Shown here: piece by piece, positions 1 to 7,333 of the stretch
How positions within the stretch are numbered: position 1 is the stretch's first letter
How the letters are laid out: every line of letters begins with the position of its first letter
Origin: JALHVH01 sp964585685
GTDB taxonomy: Bacteria > Acidobacteriota > Aminicenantia > Aminicenantales > Saccharicenantaceae
Direction: 5' to 3'
NCBI GenBank assembly: GCA_964585685.1
Contig: CAZPEP010000027.1
Location: 53,404 to 117,403 of the forward strand
DNA: 64,000 bases
The notes under the pieces: model-generated
Seen by the model: the letters and a program-made list of their open reading frames with translations, nothing else
Database searches by the model: none
What the model was told of the DNA's origin: nothing
Translations under genes and position numbers: made by a program

Positions 1-290
1 TCGCCGGCCGAGAGGATGATGCCGCCGATCCCCCGATCACGGACGAGGCTTTCATATTCCTTGAGGGCGTCGCCGTCCGCGCTGAGGAACGCCTGCGAGA
101 ACCGGGGCGTGACGAGTTGGCCGATCTTTTCCTCGAGGGTCATTCTTTTCATGGTCCTCGCGACCCATCCGGGATCGCCGGCCGTAAGGGATGGTATCGT
201 CAAGGGCCCGGCCGTCCGGGCGCAGCTCATGCCCAAGGCCAGGAGCGCAGCCATAATCGAAACGAACCCCGCCCTTTTCATGTTCCCCAT
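1..290 (-). CDS. Glycoside hydrolase family 3 lipoprotein, N-terminal part (cut by window edge)
   Basis: The first 96 residues of a gene that continues beyond base 1. The start at 290 has AGGAG six bases upstream; an in-frame ATG three codons later (281) is the alternative. A hydrophobic signal peptide ends near a Cys (GMSCA), which suggests a lipoprotein, although the lipobox is not ideal. After it comes MTLEEKIGQL, then GIGGIIL about 30 residues later, the usual opening of GH3 enzymes of the NagZ/beta-glucosidase type. Members hydrolyse beta-linked sugars or N-acetylhexosamines, and this one would sit in the periplasm or on a membrane. The catalytic Asp region lies outside the window, so substrate cannot be told. 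Confidence 0.75.
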   Translation of the reverse strand, partial: MGNMKRAGFVSIMAALLALGMSCARTAGPLTIPSLTAGDPGWVARTMKRMTLEEKIGQLVTPRFSQAFLSADGDALKEYESLVRDRGIGGIILSAG

Positions 291-526
291 GTTCTTCTCC
301 TGTGCCGTGAACTTGCCGGCCGTTCCTGCGTCCCGGCCATAGAGGGGCCCGCGGTTTTTACGGCTCCCGCCTGCTCCGCGGATCTGAACCGGAAATATCC
401 ATGGTCCCTTCCGGGCTCCAGGCTTGTTCTGCGTCGTTGGCTTTGCAAATTTCACCGGCAAAGCTAGTCCTGCTTCCTGCCACCGTCTCGCTTGTCTTGT
501 CCCTCTCGTTATCGATACTCGTCTCG

Positions 527-1852
527 CTATTCAATCATGTATCTTATGATGAACAGCACCGCGAACACATATATCAGCCAATGGACCTGCTTTCCCTTCC
601 CCGTAACCAGCTTGAGCAGGGCGTAGGAGATGAAACCGAAGGAGATCCCTTCTGTGATACTCAAGGTCAGGGGCATGATGACGATGCACAGGAACGCCGG
701 GATGGCCTCGGTCAGGTCCTCCCAGTCGATCCTCGTCACGCACTTCATCATCAGGTAGCCAACGAGAATGAGCGGCGGGGCGATGACCGGGTGGAGCGTC
801 GCGCCGTTGAAGACATAGTCGCCGCTGATCATCTCGGCCAAAGGGCTGAAGAAGAGCGCGACGAGGAAGAGAGCCGAGGTCATGACGTTGGCCAGACCGG
901 TCCGAGCGCCCTGGGCGATGCCGGTGACACTCTCGATGTAGCTCGAGACCGTGGACGTCCCGAGGAGGACCCCGCCGACCGTCCCGACCGCGTCCGCCAT
1001 CATGGCCTTATCTGCCCGGGGGAGTTTCCCTTCCTTGAGGAACCCTCCGGACCCGCCGACCCCGATGAGGGTCCCCACGGCGTCGAAGACGTCCAGAAAG
1101 AAGAAAATGAAGACGACCGAAAGAATTCCGGACCGGAAGGCCCCGGCGATATCGAGCTTGAGGAACGTCGGGGCGAGGCTCGGCACGGGCGCTACGAGGC
1201 CATGATACTTGACGATGCCGAGCGGGATGCCGGCCAGGGCTGTGGCCAGGATGCCAAGCAGGATGGCTCCCGGGACCTTCCGCGCCATCAGGACCGCCGT
1301 CAGGGCAAGGCCGAACAGGACAAGGAGAGCGGGCTTGCTCCCAAGGTCGCCGAGGCCCATCAGGACGCCGGGCGTGTCAACGACGATCCCGCCGTATTGG
1401 AGCCCGATGAGGGCGATGAGGAGGCCGATGCCGACGGCGATCCCGAACTTGAGGGCCATGGGCACGGCCTCGACCACTGTCCCCCAGACACCGAGAAGGG
1501 CCAGGACGATGAAGACACAGCCCGAGATGAAATTGGCGCCCAAGGCGGCCTGCCAGGTGTAGCCCATGGTCCCGCAGACGATGACCGCGAAAAAGATGTT
1601 GTGGCCCATGGCGGGCGCCTGGGCGATGGGGTATCTCGCGAGGAGGCCCGTGAGAAGGGTCGCCAGGGCGCTGGACAGGCACGTGGCGACCATGACCGCG
1701 CCCCTGTCCATCCCGGCGAGCGACAGGACGGCCGGCTGGACAAAGATGATGTAGGACATGGTCAGGAAGGTGGTGGCGCCGCCCAGGAACTCGTTCCGGA
1801 CCGTCGTCCCGTTCTCGGCGAGCTTGAAGCGGCGCTCGAGCCAATCCTTCAT
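527..1852 (-). CDS. NCS2/AzgA-type purine base permease
   Basis: A 441-residue polytopic inner-membrane protein with roughly a dozen hydrophobic spans. The N-terminus has TMSYIIFVQPAVLSLAGMD, followed by APAMGHNIFFA (residues 79-89), the TM3 signature of the AzgA branch of NCS2 (adenine/guanine/hypoxanthine:proton symporters), although the family more often has GLN where this protein has GHN. It starts 12 bases after the apt stop codon with GAGG in front, so the two are almost certainly co-transcribed: the permease brings in the base and Apt traps it as a nucleotide. Which purine is preferred is inferred from the neighbour, not seen. Confidence 0.85.
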   Translation of the reverse strand: MKDWLERRFKLAENGTTVRNEFLGGATTFLTMSYIIFVQPAVLSLAGMDRGAVMVATCLSSALATLLTGLLARYPIAQAPAMGHNIFFAVIVCGTMGYTWQAALGANFISGCVFIVLALLGVWGTVVEAVPMALKFGIAVGIGLLIALIGLQYGGIVVDTPGVLMGLGDLGSKPALLVLFGLALTAVLMARKVPGAILLGILATALAGIPLGIVKYHGLVAPVPSLAPTFLKLDIAGAFRSGILSVVFIFFFLDVFDAVGTLIGVGGSGGFLKEGKLPRADKAMMADAVGTVGGVLLGTSTVSSYIESVTGIAQGARTGLANVMTSALFLVALFFSPLAEMISGDYVFNGATLHPVIAPPLILVGYLMMKCVTRIDWEDLTEAIPAFLCIVIMPLTLSITEGISFGFISYALLKLVTGKGKQVHWLIYVFAVLFIIRYMIE

Positions 1853-1864
1853 GCGTCCTCGGGG

Positions 1865-2395
1865 CTAGTATCGGATGAGGCTCATGATCTCGACTTCGGG
1901 GTGGGCCTTCCTGATATTCGCCTCGCCATGGAGGAACGACAGCTCGACGACAGCGGCGAACCCGACGACCTTGCCGCCGAGCTTTCCGACGAGGTCGATG
2001 GAGCTCGTCGATGAAGAGCCCGTCGCGATGAGATCGTCGATGATGAGAACCCGTTGACCCGGCTCGACGGCGTCCGTGTGCATCTCGAAGTGCTCGACGG
2101 CGTATTCATTGGGGGCAAGGACGCAGATGGCCTTTCGCGGCAGTTTCCCTTTCTTCCGGATGACGGTCACGCCGAGCCTCAGTTCCCGGGCGACGGCGGC
2201 GGCGAACAGAAAGCCCCTCGATTCGATGCCGGCGATGACGTCGGGTCTCCTGGTCATGGCCCATGCGGCGATCTCGTCGATTGCCTGATTGAAGGCGGCG
2301 GCGTCCAGGATGAGGGGCGTGAGGTCCTTGAATATGATCCCCGGCTTGGGGAAATCCGGCACGTCGCAGATCAAGGTTTTAAGGTCGATAGCCAT
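1865..2395 (-). CDS. apt: Adenine phosphoribosyltransferase
   Basis: 176 residues, the normal length for Apt. It converts adenine and PRPP to AMP in the cytoplasm (purine salvage). The PRPP-binding motif VLIIDDLIATGSS lies at residues 116-128, the N-terminal FPKPGIIFKDLTPL segment at 15-28, and the IESRGFLF base-binding loop at 57-64, all typical of the family. AAGGA lies seven bases before the ATG, and a good sigma70-type promoter sits upstream (2428-2455). First gene of the apt-permease pair. Confidence 0.95.
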   Translation of the reverse strand: MAIDLKTLICDVPDFPKPGIIFKDLTPLILDAAAFNQAIDEIAAWAMTRRPDVIAGIESRGFLFAAAVARELRLGVTVIRKKGKLPRKAICVLAPNEYAVEHFEMHTDAVEPGQRVLIIDDLIATGSSSTSSIDLVGKLGGKVVGFAAVVELSFLHGEANIRKAHPEVEIMSLIRY

Positions 2396-2427
2396 GCGTC
2401 AGTCCTTTCATCGGAAAATCGCCCTCA

Positions 2428-2455
2428 TTAAAAAACAAATGCCCGCCGAAGTCAA
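2428..2455 (-). promoter_or_regulatory. Promoter of apt-permease operon
   Basis: On the minus strand TTGACT (2450-2455), a 17-base spacer and TTTAAT (2428-2433), followed about 30 bases later by the apt ribosome-binding site. Read directly from the sequence; function inferred. Confidence 0.65.
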
Positions 2456-2633
2456 ATGCGCTTCGGGGTCTATGGACGCGACGCCATAGGATCGCCATCT
2501 CTGGACTCGGGGCCGGCGATGAAGGCCGCCCTTCGCTACGGGGGGCTTTAGGGGGGCCTTTATCGCCCTATCAAAAGAAGTCCGCCTTCTCATCCGATCC
2601 GGTATATGTTTTCGTGAGGATTGCCTTCTCTCA

Positions 2634-2662
2634 TTGGCGCGGCCATTGCGGGAGAATATAAT
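2634..2662 (+). promoter_or_regulatory. Promoter of thiE, start codon at the transcript's 5' end
   Basis: TTGGCG (2634-2639), 17 bases, then a perfect TATAAT (2657-2662). The ATG of thiE is only six bases further on, where transcription would start, so the mRNA may be leaderless. No TPP-riboswitch-like sequence is seen. Confidence 0.6.
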
Positions 2663-2668
2663 AGTGAC

Positions 2669-3304
2669 ATGAGTGCCGCGAAAAATGTCGACTGGAACCT
2701 GTACCTTGTCGCAGACGTCAATTACGCCGAAGGAAGGGACCTCGTGTCCTTGATCAAGGAAGCCGTCCGGGGCGGGGTGACGATAGTCCAACTACGGGCC
2801 AAAGGCTTTGAAACGCGCAGGTTCCTCGAACTTGCGACCCGAATGGCCTCGGTCCTGAAAAGGCGCTCCGTCCCGCTCATCATCAACGATAGAGTGGATA
2901 TCGCTCTTGCCTGCGGGGCGGACGGCGTTCACCTGGGGCAGGACGACATGCCGCTCGACAAGGCCAGACAACTGCTCGGCAAATCGAAGATCATCGGCGT
3001 ATCCGTGAATACTTTGAAAGAAACGCGGGAAGCCGAGCGGCTCGGGGCCGATTACATCGGCCTCGGGCCCATATACGCAACGACGACGAAGGACACCGAC
3101 CTCCCTGTGCTCGGCCCGGAGGGGATTCGCCCGATGCGACAGAAGATCGGCATCCCGATCATCGCCATCGGCGGGATCAATTCCGGCAACGCAGCAGATG
3201 TCATGAAGGCCGGGGCGGCAGGCATCGCCGTCGTCTCGGCCATCCTGGACGCCACCGACCCCCGCTCAGCCGCCGCGGAACTGAAGAAAGCTCTGTCGAT
3301 CTAG
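2669..3304 (+). CDS. thiE: Thiamine-phosphate synthase
   Basis: 211 residues from the chosen ATG. It joins HMP-pyrophosphate and HET-phosphate (thiazole phosphate) to give thiamine phosphate. Family landmarks in order: QLRAK (41-45), IINDR (71-75), GVHLGQDD (86-93), GPIYATTTK (133-141) and AIGGI (166-170), a TIM-barrel synthase of normal length. A TTG at 2621 in the same frame would add 16 residues, but it lies upstream of the -35/-10 boxes and the added residues do not fit the family, so ATG 2669 is preferred. No other thi gene is in the window, so it acts with genes elsewhere. Confidence 0.93.
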   Translation: MSAAKNVDWNLYLVADVNYAEGRDLVSLIKEAVRGGVTIVQLRAKGFETRRFLELATRMASVLKRRSVPLIINDRVDIALACGADGVHLGQDDMPLDKARQLLGKSKIIGVSVNTLKETREAERLGADYIGLGPIYATTTKDTDLPVLGPEGIRPMRQKIGIPIIAIGGINSGNAADVMKAGAAGIAVVSAILDATDPRSAAAELKKALSI

Positions 3305-3321
3305 GCCCCGAAGAAAGTGCG

Positions 3322-3359
3322 GACCAATGGAATTGGTCATTCGACCAACGCCATTGGTC
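3322..3359 (+). other. Long two-tier hairpin just after thiE
   Basis: Seventeen bases after the thiE stop lies a symmetrical inverted repeat: outer arms GACCAATGG and CCATTGGTC (9 bp), a 2x2 internal loop, inner arms TTGGTC and GACCAA (6 bp), and a four-base loop ATTC. There is no T-run after it, so it is not a classic intrinsic terminator. It may instead end or protect the thiE transcript, or bind a protein. Confidence 0.6.
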
Positions 3360-3822
3360 AGCACTCTCCTGGATCAAACGCCCGCCTTCCGTTCCTCCGT
3401 CGTTCGAAGGGTAGCGCTCGCAGGCTGTTCGTCAGAGCTCCGGCGCGTTCCGTATCTGTCCGGACGGGCTCCCAATTTGTGTTCCGCTTTCTGCTTTCAA
3501 TCTCCTGCCAGACGTTCATTCCCTGTGTTCGGGTTAGATCGCTGCGCGAAGGACGGAGGGGATATCCCGGACGAAGCCGTCGAGGGGCGAAGCGGGCACG
3601 GTTCCCCGTCCGTAGGACGGGGAGAGCGAACCCGAGACCCGAGCGGATTTGGCAGGTTCGCTTCGAACGTGCGGGGGTTCCAAGGGGGGGCGCCCCCTTG
3701 GTCGCAGGGCGATAGCCCGAGAAAGGGAGGCGGAAACCGGCGGGTCCTCCCTCCAAGCCACTCGATGCGGGCAAATTCGCGACTTCAGGAGGGATGTCCC
3801 CGAGTCCTTCGAAGGCGATCCC
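3360..3822. other. Non-coding stretch with several stable hairpins
   Basis: No convincing gene. The stretch is open in several frames on both strands, but the translations are Arg/Pro/Ser/Gly-rich and have no family features. It holds perfect inverted repeats: CCCCGTCC-GTA-GGACGGGG (3604-3622), GCGAACC/GGTTCGC (3626-3632 with 3655-3661), an overlapping alternative GTTCG-CTT-CGAAC (3656-3668), and CCAAGGGGG-GGCG-CCCCCTTGG (3680-3701). This could be a structured RNA, or a dispersed repeat, or simply GC-rich spacer. Confidence 0.4.
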
Positions 3823-4278
3823 TTAGGAGCGGCGGATGGTGATCGTCCGGGTATCGCCGGCGCCGGGTTCGATGGCGACGCGGATGCCCTCGACGGGGAA
3901 CGGAAGCCGTTCGGCCCATTCGATGAGGACAACGCCTTCGTCTAAATAATCTTCCCACCCGAGGTCCATGATCTCGAATTCCTTCTCCAGCCGATACAGG
4001 TCGATATGGAAGACGGGAACCCGACCCTTGTAAATGTTCACGAGTGTGTAAGATGGACTGCATACTCGGCTCGTGTCCGCGACACCGAGTCCAGCGGCCA
4101 GGCCTTTGGCGAAAACGGTCTTTCCAGCTCCCAACTCACCTGACAGGAGTACGACCTCCTTGCCCTTGAAGTCCGCGGCAAGCTCCTCAGCGGCCCGAAT
4201 GGTTTCGTCCTCGGAACGAGAGATGATGACCCGGGCGGTGTCCGCCGCGTCAACGCTCTTTTTCGGTCGCGCCGTCAT
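3823..4278 (-). CDS. tsaE: tRNA threonylcarbamoyladenosine biosynthesis ATPase TsaE
   Basis: 151 residues. TsaE is the P-loop ATPase that works with TsaB and TsaD to make t6A37 on ANN-decoding tRNAs. Walker A GELGAGKT is at residues 47-54, SPSYTLV at 74-80, HIDLYRL at 91-97 and VLIEWAERLP at 117-126, the full family pattern. Its ATG overlaps the stop of the NAD(P)HX repair gene by four bases (ATGA), so it is translated from the same transcript; the pair yjeF-tsaE is a common bacterial arrangement. N-terminal residues 1-15 are a non-conserved extension. Confidence 0.93.
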   Translation of the reverse strand: MTARPKKSVDAADTARVIISRSEDETIRAAEELAADFKGKEVVLLSGELGAGKTVFAKGLAAGLGVADTSRVCSPSYTLVNIYKGRVPVFHIDLYRLEKEFEIMDLGWEDYLDEGVVLIEWAERLPFPVEGIRVAIEPGAGDTRTITIRRS

Positions 4279-5828
4279 CGGCTTTCCAGATCCTTGAGCG
4301 CCTTCGGCAGGAACCGGATGATGTCCCCGGCGGTCAGGGCTTTTTCCCCAAGCGCATCCGCGCCCATATCTCCCGCAAGCCCGTGGGCATAGACGGCCGA
4401 TACCGTCGCGGCCTCAATATCCCGCTCCTGGGCGATCTGGGACGCGATCATCCCGCCGAGCACGTCACCCGACCCTCCCGTGGCCATCCCGGGATTCCCC
4501 GTCGAATTGACGTGGACGCAGCCGTCGGGGCAGGCGACGAGCGTCCGGTGGCCCTTGAGGACGAGATGGACCTTATGGTCCGCGGCGAAGGATGTCGCAA
4601 GCCCGAGCCTGTCATCGAGAATCGCTTTCGTCGTCAGCCCCGTGAGACGCGCGAATTCGCCCGGGTGCGGAGTCAGCACCGCTGGGGCACGGAGCGCGGC
4701 CAGGATATCGGGTTTCGATGCGACGATGTTCAGGGCGTCGGCGTCGATGACCATCGGAACGCGGACACGGGGCAGGAGCGCGAGGACGAACTTGACGGTT
4801 TCGGAATGTGTGGAGATCCCCGGGCCGAGGAGCAGGGCGTCCTTCCCTTTCAGGAGTTCCAGGACTCGAGCCAGGCCTTTGCCGCTTATTGTCCCCTCAG
4901 GCGTCTCGGTCAGCGGCTCGGTCATCAGCTCGTCCATCGAGCGGGCGATCATCGGTAGACAACTCGCCGGCGTCGCCACCGTGACCAGGCCTGCGCCCAT
5001 CTTCAGAGCGGCCTTCGCGGTCAGGGACGCCGCGCCGGTCTTTCCCCGGGATCCCCCGATGACAAGCACGTGGCCGTATGTGCCCTTGTGCGTGTCCGGC
5101 TCCCGCGCCGCAAAGAGCGGCAGGACGTCCTCGCGCTCGACAAGCTCAATCTTCAGGCGGGGGTCGTCGAACAGCGAGGGCGGGATGCCGATGGGCGCGA
5201 CGAATAGCCTGCCGACATAATTCTCAGAGGGCGGAAGCACATGGGCGATCTTCGGCGCGGCCAGCGTGACCGTCAGGTCTGCCCTTACCGCCGGGCCGAT
5301 GATAGCCGCGGTATCGGAGGAGAGCCCCGAGGGAATGTCCACGGCGGCCTTGAAGCCGGGCGCGGCATTGATATCCTCGATGACCCGGGCGAACAGGCCC
5401 TCGGCGGGCTTCGTCAGCCCGGTCCCGAATAGCGCGTCGACGATGAGGTCGGCCCGGTTTAGCGCCTTCTTGGACCTTTTCCAATCCTCCGGAGAAAGGA
5501 CTTCGGCGATGGGAATGCCCATACTTAGGGCGATGCCCAGGTTGATGCCGGCGTCGCCCCGGACCTCGTCCTTCGACGCCAGAAGGAGGACGGAAGGCCG
5601 GAGGCCCATGTTGTGGAGGTGCCTCGCGACGACAAATCCGTCCCCGCCGTTGTTGCCCTTCCCCGCGACGACCACCACGTCCGCTTCCCCAAGCTCATCA
5701 ATGACGCGCGCCAGGACCTCGACGAACCGAATACCGGCGTTCTCCATCAGGACCGTCCCGGGGATGCCGAGATCCGCGATGGCCTTGCGGTCGATCTCCT
5801 TCATCTGGCCTGAGGTCAGGATCTTCAT
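4275..5828 (-). CDS. nnr: Bifunctional NAD(P)HX epimerase / ADP-dependent NAD(P)HX dehydratase
   Basis: 517 residues from the ATG at 5828, which has GGAGGAGG seven bases upstream; an in-frame start at 5906 would lie before the promoter. It repairs hydrated NADH and NADPH in the cytoplasm. Residues 1 to about 220 are the YjeF_N epimerase with GKGNNGGDGF at 56-65. The rest is the ribokinase-like dehydratase, with KGTYGHVLVIGGS near its start, LTPHPGEFARLTG in the middle and the nucleotide loop GMATGGSGDVLGG near the end. Both catalytic halves look intact. First gene of the operon with tsaE. Confidence 0.93.
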   Translation of the reverse strand: MKILTSGQMKEIDRKAIADLGIPGTVLMENAGIRFVEVLARVIDELGEADVVVVAGKGNNGGDGFVVARHLHNMGLRPSVLLLASKDEVRGDAGINLGIALSMGIPIAEVLSPEDWKRSKKALNRADLIVDALFGTGLTKPAEGLFARVIEDINAAPGFKAAVDIPSGLSSDTAAIIGPAVRADLTVTLAAPKIAHVLPPSENYVGRLFVAPIGIPPSLFDDPRLKIELVEREDVLPLFAAREPDTHKGTYGHVLVIGGSRGKTGAASLTAKAALKMGAGLVTVATPASCLPMIARSMDELMTEPLTETPEGTISGKGLARVLELLKGKDALLLGPGISTHSETVKFVLALLPRVRVPMVIDADALNIVASKPDILAALRAPAVLTPHPGEFARLTGLTTKAILDDRLGLATSFAADHKVHLVLKGHRTLVACPDGCVHVNSTGNPGMATGGSGDVLGGMIASQIAQERDIEAATVSAVYAHGLAGDMGADALGEKALTAGDIIRFLPKALKDLESR

Positions 5829-5846
5829 GGGCCCACCTCCTCCGGC

Positions 5847-5875
5847 ATTGTAAACCAAAGAGCCCCGCGCCTCAA
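5847..5875 (-). promoter_or_regulatory. Promoter of nnr-tsaE
   Basis: Minus strand TTGAGG (5870-5875), 17 bases, TACAAT (5847-5852), then the GGAGGAGG site of nnr. It is part of a divergent promoter region with the membrane protein gene at 5936. Confidence 0.6.
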
Positions 5876-5885
5876 CGGCCGGATA

Positions 5886-5914
5886 TTGCGGGAACACCGC
5901 CGGCATGCTATTTT
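5886..5914 (+). promoter_or_regulatory. Promoter of the membrane protein gene at 5936
   Basis: TTGCGG (5886-5891), 17 bases, TATTTT (5909-5914). A moderate match, but the spacing is right and the gene's AGGA site follows closely. Confidence 0.4.
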
Positions 5915-5935
5915 GGACGGAAGCAGGAAAAACCC

Positions 5936-7264
5936 TTGAAAGACTCCGCCCGCCCGCTCAAGACCCGCGCGATCCTGCGCTATTGGCTGCCGCTCGAGGC
6001 GACGTGGCTGATGATGGCCGCCGAGGGCCCTTTCCTGGCCGCGCTCATCGCCCGTCTCGCCGACCCGAAGGCCAACCTCGCCGCCTACGGGGTCATCGCC
6101 TCGCTCGCCTGGATCGTCGAATCCCCTATCATGATGCTCCTCTCGGCGTCGAATTCCCTCGTCAGGGACGGCATCGCGTACCGGAAGTTCAAGCGGTTTT
6201 CCATGGCGATGAACGCGGCGGTCACGGCCGTGATGCTCGTGCTCCTGGCGCCGCCGGTCTTTTCCTTCGTGGCCCGCGGCGTCATCGGACTTCCGGCGGA
6301 CGTCGCCGGGGTCTCGGCGCGCGCTATGACCTTCCTCGTCCTTTGGCCGGGGTCCATCGGCTTTCGCCGGTTCTACCAGGGCATCCTCATCCGCCGGGGC
6401 CGGCCGCGCGCCGTCACGGCCGGGACCATCATCCGCCTGTCAACGATGGCCGCCGTCGGCGCCGTCCTCGGCCTCGCCGGACGCATGGAAGGAGCGAGCG
6501 TCGGAGCCGCGGCGCTCGGGGCGGGAGTCTTCGCGGAAGCCGCCGCCTGCCGGTTCATGGCCCGGCGGTCGATCCGGGAGCTCAAGGCCATGCCCAAGGC
6601 CGATTGCCTCTTCGGCCGCGACCTGACCCGGTCCGAGATCGCCCGGTTCTGCTTTCCCCTCAGCCTGACTTCATTCCTTGCCCTGGCCATCAACCCCATG
6701 ACCACTTTTTTTCTCGGACGAAGCCGCTTCCCGCTAGAATCTCTGGCCGTCCTTCCCGTCATATCCTCCTTGGCCTTCCTATTCAGGACCTGCGGCATCG
6801 CCTGCCAAGAGGTCTCCATCGCTCTGCTCGGCGACCGGGGCGAGCATTATCGGGTTCTCCGGGGATTCGCCGAAAAGGTCGGCCTCCTGGCATCTGCGGG
6901 CCTGGCTCTGGTCCTGTTCACTCCGCTCGCAGACGCCTACCTCAAAGGCCTCTCGGGGCTGTCGGCGGAAATGGCCCGATTCGCGTTATGGCCGGCGCGT
7001 ATCATGGTCGTTCTCCCCTTCCTCGAAGCCCTGACCGCGTTCCAGCGGGGCTTCCTCGTCCGGGCCCGCGAGACGTGGCCGCTGGTCAAGAGCGTGGCCG
7101 CCCAGATTTTCATCGTTGTGGCGATCCTCTGGGTCGCGGTCATGCCCCTCCGCCTGGTCGGCGCCCTAGCCGCCGGGGTAGCGCTCGTCGCGGGTGCCTC
7201 CGCCACCGCCGCCGTGCTGGCCCTGTACTCCCGCCGTCATCGGGCGGCCAGCCCGACAAACTGA
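5936..7264 (+). CDS. Multi-spanning membrane protein, flippase/MATE-like
   Basis: 442 residues beginning with TTG, which has AGGA seven bases upstream. There are about a dozen hydrophobic segments spread along the whole chain and a basic C-terminus (YSRRHR). The first half contains PLEATWLMMAAEGPFLAALI and IVESPIMMLLSASNSL. In my reading this resembles bacterial proteins of the MOP/MATE superfamily, including relatives of the ANKH transporter group, but I cannot name a substrate. It would be an inner-membrane exporter. It stands alone between divergent promoters upstream and its own downstream neighbour's promoter. Confidence 0.6.
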   Translation: MKDSARPLKTRAILRYWLPLEATWLMMAAEGPFLAALIARLADPKANLAAYGVIASLAWIVESPIMMLLSASNSLVRDGIAYRKFKRFSMAMNAAVTAVMLVLLAPPVFSFVARGVIGLPADVAGVSARAMTFLVLWPGSIGFRRFYQGILIRRGRPRAVTAGTIIRLSTMAAVGAVLGLAGRMEGASVGAAALGAGVFAEAAACRFMARRSIRELKAMPKADCLFGRDLTRSEIARFCFPLSLTSFLALAINPMTTFFLGRSRFPLESLAVLPVISSLAFLFRTCGIACQEVSIALLGDRGEHYRVLRGFAEKVGLLASAGLALVLFTPLADAYLKGLSGLSAEMARFALWPARIMVVLPFLEALTAFQRGFLVRARETWPLVKSVAAQIFIVVAILWVAVMPLRLVGALAAGVALVAGASATAAVLALYSRRHRAASPTN

Positions 7265-7273
7265 AAGACTTGG

Positions 7274-7303
7274 TTGACGCCGATCAGCCGCCGGGATTAT
7301 CAT
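7274..7303 (+). promoter_or_regulatory. Promoter of class-III aminotransferase gene
   Basis: TTGACG (7274-7279), 18 bases, TATCAT (7298-7303). The GAGGAG site of the aminotransferase follows 20 bases later. Confidence 0.6.
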
Positions 7304-7333
7304 CATTCCATCATTTATGCGAGGAGTGTCTTC

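Noticed and set aside
401..2014. 537-codon plus-strand ORF opposite the permease and apt
   Set aside because: GC-rich shadow: its sequence is Asp/Glu/Gly/Arg-rich with no family feature, and the opposite strand carries two clear genes with promoters and ribosome-binding sites. The same holds for the long ORFs opposite the TonB receptor, tricorn and integrase genes.
2669..3304. TPP riboswitch before thiE
   Set aside because: The promoter's -10 box is six bases from the ATG, leaving no room for a leader, and no thi-box-like sequence is present.
3327..3842. Overlapping ORFs of 130-170 codons on both strands after thiE
   Set aside because: Composition is typical of out-of-frame GC-rich DNA, no family match, and the region is dominated by hairpins.
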